A stretch of DNA of 64,000 bases. Origin: Rallus limicola (lineage: Eukaryota > Chordata > Aves > Gruiformes > Rallidae). A program made the position numbers and the translations under genes. The notes under the pieces are model-generated. The model searched no databases, had not been told where the DNA came from, and worked only from the letters and a program-made list of their open reading frames with translations. Within the stretch, counting starts at the first letter, position 1. Each line of letters begins with the position of its first letter. The stretch spans positions 1,550,001 through 1,614,000 of the forward strand of contig JAKCOZ010000083.1 in NCBI GenBank assembly GCA_022605955.1, written 5' to 3'. This document shows, piece by piece, positions 56,619 to 64,000 of this stretch.

Positions 56619-58004
56619 CTTTACTTTGGGAGTTATTGCTGGACGTTTAGCATGTTTTGAACTGCAGTCTGCTAGGGCCGAGAAAAGCACCGTAGGAGGT
56701 TCCAGGCATGTTCCCTCTTTCCAGGCAAAGGAAAAGGCTGAGAGCCAAAGTGACAGGGTCTGCTCGTGTGTCCTGTTAGGAGGTTTCAGACAAGCTATGC
56801 CTTTCAGGCCTAGCTTCTTTACTTTGGGAGTTATTGCTATACGTTTAGCATGTTTTGAGCTGCAGTCTGCTAGGGCCGAGAAAAGCACCGTAGGAGGTTC
56901 CAGGCATGTTCCCTCTTTCCAAGCAAAGGAAAAAGCTGAGAGCCAAAGTGAAAGGGTTTGCTCGTGTGTCCTGTTAGGAGGTTTCAGACAAGCTATGCCT
57001 TTCAGGCCTAGCTTCTTTACTTTGGGAGTTATTGCTGGACGTTTAGCATGTTTTGAACTGCAGTCTGCTAGGGCCGAGAAAAGCACCGTAGGAGGTTCCA
57101 GGCATGTTCCCTCTTTCCAGGCAAAGGAAAAGGCTGAGAGCCAAAGTGACAGGGTCTGCTCGTGTGTCATGTTAGGAGGTTTCAGACAAGCTATGCCTTT
57201 CAGGCCTAGCTTCTTTACTTTGAGAGTTATTGCTGGACGTTTAGCATGTTTTGAACTGCAGTCTGCTAGGGCCGAGAAAAGCACCGTAGGAGGTTCCAGG
57301 CATGTTCCCTCTTTCCAGGCAAAGGAAAAGGCTGAGAACCAAAGTGACAGGGGCTGCTCGTGTGTCATGTTAGGAGGTTTCAGACAAGCTATGCCTTTCA
57401 GGCCTAGCTTCTTTACTTTGGGAGTTATTGCTGGACGTTTAGCATGTTTTGAACTGCAGTCTGCTAGGGCCGAGAAAAGCACCGTAGGAGGTTCCAGGCA
57501 TGTTCCCTCTTTCGAGGCAAAGGAAAAGGCTGAGAGCCAAAGTGACAGGGTCTGCTCGTGTGTCCTGTTAAGAGGTTTCAGACAAGCTATGCCTTTCAGG
57601 CCTAGCTTCTTTACTATGGGAGTTATTGCTGGACGTTTAGCATGTTTTGAACTGCAGTCTGCTAGGGCCGAGAAAAGCACCGTAGGAGGTTCCAGGCATG
57701 TTCCCTCTTTCCAGGCAAAGGAAAAGGCTGAGAACCAAAGTGACAGGGGCTGCTCGTGTGTCATGTTAGGAGGTTTCAGACAAGCTATGCCTTTCAGGCC
57801 AAGCTTCTTTACTTTGGGAGTTATTGCTGGACGTTTAGCATGTTTTGAATTGCAGTCTGCTAGGGCCGAGAAAAGCACCGTAGGAGGTTCCAGGCATGTT
57901 CCCTCTTTCCAGGCAAAGGAAAAGGCTGAGAGCCAAAGTGACAGGGTCTGCTCGAGTGTCCTGTTAGGAGGTTTCAGACAAGCTATGCCTTTAAGGCCTA
58001 GCTT
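56619..58004 (+). repeat. Segment 27: 7 monomers
   Basis: Order: T, K with GCTATACG (56857), T with CATG, N with TTTGAGAG, T with TTTCGAGGC and TTAAGAGG, N with ACTATGGG, L with CAAGCTTC and CTCGAGTG. The last two units repeat the end of segment 24. CCAAGCTT creates a HindIII site in both. Confidence 0.93.
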
Positions 58005-58051
58005 GTCTGAAACCTCCTAACAGGACAAGCTATGCCTTTCATGCCTAGCTT
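58005..58051 (+). repeat. Junction 28: 47-bp insertion, loop variant
   Basis: The inverted repeat spans 57957-58027 with perfect arms and the GCCTTTAAGGCC centre. It is the duplicate of junction 25. Confidence 0.95.
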
Positions 58052-59833
58052 CTTTACTTTGGGAGTTATTGCTGGACGTTTAGCATGTTTTGAACTGCAG
58101 TCTGCTCGGTCCGAGAAAAGCACCGTAGGAGGTTCCAGGCATGTTCCCTCTTTCCAGGCAAAGGAAAAGGCTGAGAGCCAAAGTGACAGGGTCTGCTCGT
58201 GTGTCCTGTTAGGAGGTTTCAGACAAGCTATGCCTTTCAGGCCTAGCTTCTTTACTTTGGGAGTTATTGCTGGACGTTTAGCATGTTTTGAACTGCAGTC
58301 TGCTAGGGCCGAGAAAAGCACCGTAGGAGGTTCCAGGCATGTTCCCTCTTTCCAGGCAAAGGAAAAGGCTGAGAACCAATGTGACAGGGGCTGCTCGTGT
58401 GTCATGTTAGGAGGTTTCAGACAAGCTATGCCTTTCAGGCCTAGCTTCTTTACTTTGGGAGTTATTGCTGGACGTTTAGCATGTTTTGAACTGCAGTCTG
58501 CTAGGTCCGAGAAAAGCACCGTAGGAGGTTCCAGGCATGTTCCCTCTTTCCAGGCAAAGGAAAAGGCTGAGAGCCAAAGTGACAGGGTCTGCTCGTGTGT
58601 CCTGTTAGGAGGTTTCAGACAAGCTATGCCTTTCAGGCCTAGCTTCTTTACTTTGGGAGTTATTGCTGGACGTTTAGCATGTTTTGAACTGCAGTCTGCT
58701 AGGGCCGAGAAAAGCACCGTAGGAGGTTCCAGGCATGTTCCCTCTTTCCAGGCAAAGGAAAAGGCTGAGAGCCAAAGTGACAGGGGCTGCTCGTGTGTCC
58801 TGTTAGGAGGTTTCAGACAAGCTATGCCTTTCAGGCCTAGCTTCTTTACTTTGGGAGTTATTGCTGGACGTTTAGCATGTTTTGAACTGCAGTCTGCTAG
58901 GGCCGAGAAAAGCACCGTAGGAGGTTCCAGGCATGTTCCCTCTTTCCAGGCAAAGGAAAAGGCTGAGAGCCAAAGTGACAGGGTCTGCTCGTGTGTCCTG
59001 TTAGGAGGTTTCAGACAAGCTATGCCTTTCAGGCCTAGCTTCTTTACTTTGGGAGTTATTGCTATACGTTTAGCATGTTTTGAGCTGCAGTCTGCTAGGG
59101 CCGAGAAAAGCACCATAGGAGGTTCCAGGCATGTTCCCTCTTTCCAAGCAAAGGAAAAAGCTGAGAGCCAAAGTGAAAGGGTTTGCTCGTGTGTCCTGTT
59201 AGGAGGTTTCAGACAAGCTATGCCTTTCAGGCCTAGCTTCTTTACTTTGGGAGTTATTGCTGGACGTTTAGCATGTTTTGAATTGCAGTCTGCTAGGGCC
59301 GAGAAAAGCATCGTAGGAGGTTCCAGGCATGTTCCCTCTTTCCAGGCAAAGGAAAAGGCTGAGAGCCAAAGTGACAGGGTCTGCTTGTGTGTCCTGTTAG
59401 GAGGTTTCAGACAAGCTATGCCTTTCAGGCCTAGCTTCTTTACTTTGGGAGTTATTGCTGGACGTTTAGCATGTTTTGAACTGCAGTCTGCTAGGGCCGA
59501 GAAAAGCACCGTAGGAGGTTCCAGGCATGTTCCCTCTTTCCAGGCAAAGGAAAAGGCTGAGAGCCAAAGTGACAGGGTCTGCTGGTGTGTCCTGTTAGGA
59601 GGTTTCAGACAAGCTATGCCTTTCAGGCCTAGCTTCTTTACTTTGGGAGTTATTGCTGGACGTTTAGCATGTTTTGAACTGCAGTCTGCTAGGGCCGAGA
59701 AAAGCACCGTAGGAGGTTCCAGGCATGTTCCCTCTTTCCAGGCAAAGGAAAAGGCTGAGAGCCAAAGTGACAGGGGCTGCTCGTGTGTCCTGTTAGGAGC
59801 TTTCAGACAAGCTATGCCTTTCAGGCCTAGCTT
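58052..59833 (+). repeat. Segment 28: 9 monomers
   Basis: Order: T with GCTCGGTCCGAG, N with CCAATGTGAC, T with AGGTCCGAG, G, T, K with GCTATACG and ACCATAGG (59082), L with GCATCGTAGG and CTTGTG, T with CTGCTGGTG, G with GGAGCTTTC. Confidence 0.93.
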
Positions 59834-59880
59834 GTCTGAAACCTCCTAACAGGACAAGCTATGCCTTTCATGCCTAGCTT
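59834..59880 (+). repeat. Junction 29: 47-bp insertion, GGAGCTTTC left arm
   Basis: The inverted repeat spans 59786-59856 with one arm mismatch, as in junction 13. Confidence 0.95.
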
Positions 59881-62800
59881 CTTTACTTTGGGAGTTATTG
59901 CTGGACGTTTAGCATGTTTTGAACTGCAGTCTGCTAGGGCCGAGAAAAGCACCGTAGGAGGTTCCAGGCATGTTCCCTCTTTCCAGGCAAAGGAAAAGGC
60001 TGAGAACCAAAGTGACAGGGGATGCTCGTGTGTCATGTTAGGAGGTTTCAGACAAGCTATGCCTTTCAGGCCTAGCTTCTTTACTTTGGGAGTTATTGCT
60101 GGACGTTTAGCATGTTTTGAACTGCAGTCTGCTAGGGCCGAGAAAAGCACCGTAGGAGGTTCCAGGCATGTTCCCTCTTTCCAGGCAAAGGAAAAGGCTG
60201 AGAGCCAAAGTGACAGGGTCTGCTCGGGTGTCCTGTTAGGAGGTTTCAGACAAGCTATGCCTTTCAGGCCTAGCTTCTTTACTTTGGGAGTTATTGCTGG
60301 ACGTTTAGCATGTTTTGAACTGCAGTCTGCTAGGGCCGAGAAAAGCACCGTAGGAGGTTCCAGGCATGTTCCCTCTTTCCAGGCAAAGGAAAAGGCTGAG
60401 AGCCAAAGTGACAGGGGCTGCTCGTGTGTCCTGTTAGGAGGTTTCAGACAAGCTATGCCTTTCAGGCCTAGCTTCTTTACTTTGGGAGTTATTGCTGGAC
60501 GTTTAGCATGTTTTGAACTGCAGTCTGCTAGGGCCGAGAAAAGCACCGTAGGAGGTTCCAGGCATGTTCCCTCTTTCCAGGCAAAGGAAAAGGCTGAGAG
60601 CCAAAGTGACAGGGGCTGCTCGTGTGTCCTGTTAGGAGGTTTCAGACAAGCTATGCCTTTCAGGCCTAGCTTCTTTACTTTGGGAGTTATTGCTGGACGT
60701 TTAGCATGTTTTGAACTGCAGTCTGCTAGGGCCGAGAAAAGCACCGTAGGAGGTTCCAGGCATGTTCCCTCTTTCCAGGCAAAGGAAAAGGCTGAGAACC
60801 AAAGTGACAGGGGCTGCTCGTGTGTCATGTTAGGAGGTTTCAGACAAGCTATGCCTTTCAGGCCTAGCTTCTTTACTTTGGGAGTTATTGCTGGACGTTT
60901 AGCATGTTTTGAACTGCAGTCTGCTAGGGCCGAGAAAAGCACCGTAGGAGGTTCCAGGCATGTTCCCTCTTTCCAGGCAAAGGAAAAGGCTGAGAGCCAA
61001 AGTGACAGGGGCTGCTCGTGTGTCCTGTTAGGAGGTTTCAGACAAACTATGCCTTTCAGGCCTAGCTTCTTTACTTTGGGAGTTATTGCTGGACGTTTAG
61101 CATGTTTTGAACTGCAGTCTGCTAGGGCCGAGAAAAGCACCGTAGGAGGTTCCAGGCATGTTCCCTCTTTCCAGGCAAAGGAAAAGGCTGAGAGCCAAAG
61201 TGACAGGGGCTGCTCGTGTGTCCTGTTAGGAGGTTTCAGACAAGCTATGCCTTTCAGGCCTAGCTTCTTTACTTTGGGAGTTATTGCTGGACGTTTAGCA
61301 TGTTTTGAACTGCAGTCTGCTAGGGCCGAGAAAAGCACCGTAGGAGGTTCCAGGCATGTTCCCTCTTTCCAGGCAAAGGAAAAGGCTGAGAGCCAAAGTG
61401 ACAGGGGCTGCTCGTGTGTCCTGTTAGGAGGTTTCAGACAAGCTATGCCTTTCAGGCCTAGCTTCTTTACTTTGGGAGTTATTGCTGGACGTTTAGCATG
61501 TTTTGAACTGCAGTCTGCTAGGGCCGAGAAAAGCACCGTAGGAGGTTCCAGGCATGTTCCCTCTTTCCAGGCAAAGGAAAAGGCTGAGAACCAAAGTGAC
61601 AGGGGCTGCTCGTGTGTCATGTTAGGAGGTTTCAGACAAGCTATGCCTTTCAGGCCTAGCTTCTTTACTTTGGGAGTTATTGCTGGACGTTTAGCATGTT
61701 TTGAACTGCAGTCTGCTAGGGCCGAGAAAAGCACCGTAGGAGGTTCCAGGCATGTTCCCTCTTTCCAGGCAAAGGAAAAGGCTGAGAGCCAAAGTGACAG
61801 GGGCTGCTCGGGTGTCCTGTTAGGAGGTTTCAGACAAGCTATGCCTTTCAGGCCTAGCTTCTTTACTTTGGGAGTTATTGCTGGACGTTTAGCATGTTTT
61901 GAACTGCAGTCTGCTAGGGCCGAGAAAAGCACCGTAGGAGGTTCCAGGCATGTTCCCTCTTTCCAGGCAAAGGAAAAGGCTGAGAGCCAAAGTGACAGGG
62001 GCTGCTCGTGTGTCATGTTAGGAGGTTTCAGACAAGCTATGCCTTTCAGGCCTAGCTTCTTTACTTTGGGAGTTATTGCTGGACGTTTAGCATGTTTTGA
62101 ACTGCAGTCTGCTAGGGCCGAGAAAAGCACCGTAGGAGGTTCCAGGCATGTTCCCTCTTTCCAGGCAAAGGAAAAGGCTGAGAGCCAAAGTGACAGGGGC
62201 TGCTCGTGTGTCCTGTTAGGAGGTTTCAGACAAGCTATGCCTTTCAGGCCTAGCTTCTTTACTTTGGGAGTTATTGCTGGACGTTTAGCATGTTTTGAAC
62301 TGCAGTCTGCTAGGGCCGAGAAAAGCACCGTAGGAGGTTCCAGGCATGTTCCCTCTTTCCAGGCAAAGGAAAAGGCTGAGAACCAAAGTGACAGGGGCTG
62401 CTCGTGTGTCATGTTAGGAGGTTTCAGACAAGCTATGCCTTTCAGGCCTAGCTTCTTTACTTTGGGAGTTATTGCTGGACGTTTAGCATGTTTTGAACTG
62501 CAGTCTGCTAGGGCCGAGAAAAGCACCGTAGGAGGTTCCAGGCATGTTCCCTCTTTCCAGGCAAAGGAAAAGGCTGAGAGCCAAAGTGACAGGGGCTGCT
62601 CGGGTGTCCTGTTAGGAGGTTTCAGACAAGCTATGCCTTTCAGGCCTAGCTTCTTTACTTTGGGAGTTATTGCTGGACGTTTAGCATGTTTTGAACTGCA
62701 GTCTGCTAGGGCCGAGAAAAGCACCGTAGGAGGTTCCAGGCATGTTCCCTCTTTCCAGGCAAAGGAAAAGGCTGAGAGCCAAAGTGACAGGGGCTGCTCG

Positions 62801-63028
62801 TGTGTCCTGTTAGGAGGTTTCAGACAAGCTATGCCTTTCAGGCCTAGCTTCTTTACTTTGGGAGTTATTGCTGGACGTTTAGCATGTTTTGAACTGCAGT
62901 CTGCTAGGGCCGAGAAAAGCACCGTAGGAGGTTCCAGGCATGTTCCCTCTTTCCAGGCAAAGGAAAAGGCTGAGAACCAAAGTGACAGGGGCTGCTCGTG
63001 TGTCATGTTAGGAGGTTTCAGACAAGCT
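59861..63028 (+). repeat. Four-monomer (792-bp) higher-order repeat
   Basis: N-type monomers lie at 59861, 60653, 61445 and 62237, each exactly 792 bp apart, then at 62831 after 594 bp. The CTCGGG marker follows each N in three of four copies (60223, 61807, 62599). This is the most regular short-period organisation in the window and probably the most recent. Confidence 0.85.
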
Positions 63029-63246
63029 ATGCCTTTCAGGCCTAGCTTCTTTACTTTGGGAGTTATTGCTGGACGTTTAGCATGTTTTGAATTGCAGTCT
63101 GCTAGGGCCGAGAAAAGCACCGTAGGAGGTTCCAGGCATGTTCCCTCTTTCCAGGCAAAGGAAAAGGCTGAGAGCCAAAGTGACAGGGTCTGCTCGTGTG
63201 TCCTGTTAGGAGGTTTCAGACAAGCTATGCCTTTCAGGCCTAGCTT
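59881..63246 (+). repeat. Segment 29: 17 monomers
   Basis: Order: N (GGGATGCTC), X, G, G, N, G with GACAAACTATG, G, G, N, GX, G with CATG, G, N, GX, G, N, L. The N units fall every fourth place, so the segment is organised as a four-monomer repeat. Confidence 0.93.
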
Positions 63247-63293
63247 GTCTGAAACCTCCTAACAGGACAAGCTATGCCTTTCATGCCTAGCTT
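63247..63293 (+). repeat. Junction 30: 47-bp inverted-duplication insertion
   Basis: The inverted repeat spans 63199-63269 with perfect 29-bp arms. It is preceded by L. Confidence 0.96.
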
Positions 63294-64000
63294 CTTTACT
63301 TTGGGAGTTATTGCTGGACGTTTAGCATGTTTTGAACTGCAGTCTGCTAGGGCCGAGAAAAGCACCGTAGGAGGTTCCAGGCATGTTCCCTCTTTCCAGG
63401 CAAAGGAAAATGCTGAGAGCCAAAGTGACAGGGGCTGCTCGTGTGTCCTGTTAGGAGGTTTCAGACAAGCTATGCCTTTCAGGCCTAGCTTCTTTACTTT
63501 GGGAGTTATTGCTGGACGTTTAGCATGTTTTGAACTGCAGTCTGCTAGGGCCGAGAAAAGCACCGTAGGAGGTTCCAGGCATGTTCCCTCTTTCCAGGCA
63601 AAGGAAAAGGCTGAGAGCCAAAGTGACAGGGGCTGCTCGTGTGTCCTGTTAGGAGGTTTCAGACAAGCTATGCCTTTCAGGCCTAGCTTCTTTACTTTGG
63701 GAGTTATTGCTGGACGTTTAGCATGTTTTGAACTGCAGTCTGCTAGGGCCGAGAAAAGCACCGTAGGAGGTTCCAGGCATGTTCCCTCTTTCCAGGCAAA
63801 GGAAAAGGCTGAGAACCAAAGTGACAGGGGCTGCTCGTGTGTCATGTTAGGAGGTTTCAGACAAGCTATGCCTTTCAGGCCTAGCTTCTTTACTTTGGGA
63901 GTTATTGCTGGACGTTTAGCATGTTTTGAATTGCAGTCTGCTAGGGCCGAGAAAAGCACCGTAGGAGGTTCCAGGCATGTTCCCTCTTTCCAGGCAAAGG
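63294..64000 (+). repeat. Segment 30: 3.6 monomers to the window end
   Basis: Order: G with AAAATGCTGAG, G, N, and a truncated L. The array clearly continues past the window, as it does before position 1. Confidence 0.93.

Larger units (their letters stand above)
54676..58427 (+). repeat. 0.84-kb block repeated at 2,913-bp offset
   Basis: 54676-55514 matches 57589-58427: ACTATGGG, CCAAGCTTC, CTCGAGTG, GCCTTTAAGGCC, a junction, GCTCGGTCCGAG and CCAATGTGAC appear in the same order. The offset equals 14 monomers plus three junctions. Only the ends of the 2,913-bp interval are shared; the middles differ. Confidence 0.87.
1..64000 (+). repeat. 198-bp satellite array, about 316 monomers, single orientation
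   Basis: Every part of the window aligns to one 198-bp unit. Landmarks in order from the ATG are ATGCCTTTCA, GGCCTAGCTT, GACGTTTAGC, CTGCAG, GAGAAAAGCACC, TTCCAGGCA (twice, 19 bp apart) and TTAGGAGGTTTC. Monomers differ by a few substitutions, and length changes are rare. Composition is 50% GC with 4 CpG per unit (observed/expected about 0.33). No monomer is inverted. The head-to-tail layout and unit length are typical of eukaryotic satellites. A centromeric or pericentromeric location is inference. Shorthand for subtypes: T, acagggTCTGC; G, acagggGCTGC; N, gagAAcc with GGCTGC and gtcAtg; K, gaGctgcag, tccAagc, aaaAgctg and gAaagggTttgc together; L, gaATtgcag; X, ctcGGgtg. Confidence 0.97.

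Noticed and set aside
4499..63293. The 47-bp insertion as a small transposable element
   Set aside because: All 47 bp come from the neighbouring monomer sequence, there is no target-site duplication independent of that, and the insertion point is always the same base.
124..63959. Long open reading frames on both strands as protein-coding genes
   Set aside because: They are the same 66-codon unit repeated, end wherever a junction or 1-bp deletion falls, have no distinct N- or C-terminal domains, and show unconstrained replacement changes. They are by-products of a stop-free tandem repeat.
1..64000. CRISPR array
   Set aside because: Units are contiguous, 198 bp long and nearly identical throughout, with no short repeat alternating with unique spacers and no cas genes.
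1..64000. CENP-B box
   Set aside because: No TTCG....A..CGGG core in consensus on either strand. The rare TTTCGAGG variants (54203, 54599 and about 57513) lack the rest of the motif.
1..64000. Telomere-like repeats (GTTAGGAGG)
   Set aside because: A single TTAGG per monomer in a fixed 198-bp context is not a telomeric run.

Overview
The whole 64 kb window is one uninterrupted satellite DNA array. About 316 copies of a 198-bp monomer run head to tail, all in the same orientation, from the first base to the last. There is no unique sequence, no transposon, no RNA gene and no convincing protein gene. The consensus monomer, taken from an ATG at its start, is 50% GC and holds only 4 CpG where about 12 are expected (observed/expected about 0.33). 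It has more G (57) than C (42) on the + strand. Head-to-tail tandem repeats of near-nucleosomal length point to a eukaryotic genome, and CpG depletion suggests a methylated, probably vertebrate one. I do not recognise the satellite family or the species. A pericentromeric, centromeric or other heterochromatic block is the most likely setting, but the sequence alone cannot prove it.

The array is divided by 30 copies of one peculiar junction. At each, a 47-bp insertion interrupts a monomer: 20 bp are an inverted copy of the stretch just upstream, followed by a 27-bp direct duplication that restores the monomer phase. The result is a 71-nt near-perfect inverted repeat with 29-bp arms and a 13-nt centre that can itself fold. 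The 47-bp size is conserved in every copy, and the spacing between junctions is a whole number of monomers (2 to 24) once a few small deletions are counted. For the 29 intervals, 290 x 198 + 29 x 47 minus 35 deleted bases equals the observed 58,748 bp exactly. The junction therefore arose once and spread by amplification together with its flanking monomers.

Layout: 1-4.5 kb holds 22.7 monomers before the first junction. From 6.3 to 12.3 kb there is a 3,016-bp higher-order repeat in tandem. From 14 to 35 kb, blocks are rich in an 'AACC/CATG' monomer subtype, and a 2-kb block is shared between 15.5 and 32 kb. From 37.96 to 47.5 kb lies a tandem duplication of 4,648 and 4,893 bp. From 47.5 to 59 kb there are partial duplications with offsets of 3,413, 2,819 and 2,913 bp. 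From 59.9 to 63 kb there is a young 792-bp four-monomer higher-order repeat.

Shorthand used below: T = monomer with acagggTCTGC; G = acagggGCTGC; N = gagAAcc + GGCTGC + gtcAtg; K = gaGctgcag + tccAagc + aaaAgctg + gAaagggTttgc; L = gaATtgcag; X = ctcGGgtg. Both strands are open through the 66-codon period, which gives very long open frames; I interpret these as a by-product of the period being divisible by three and not as genes.
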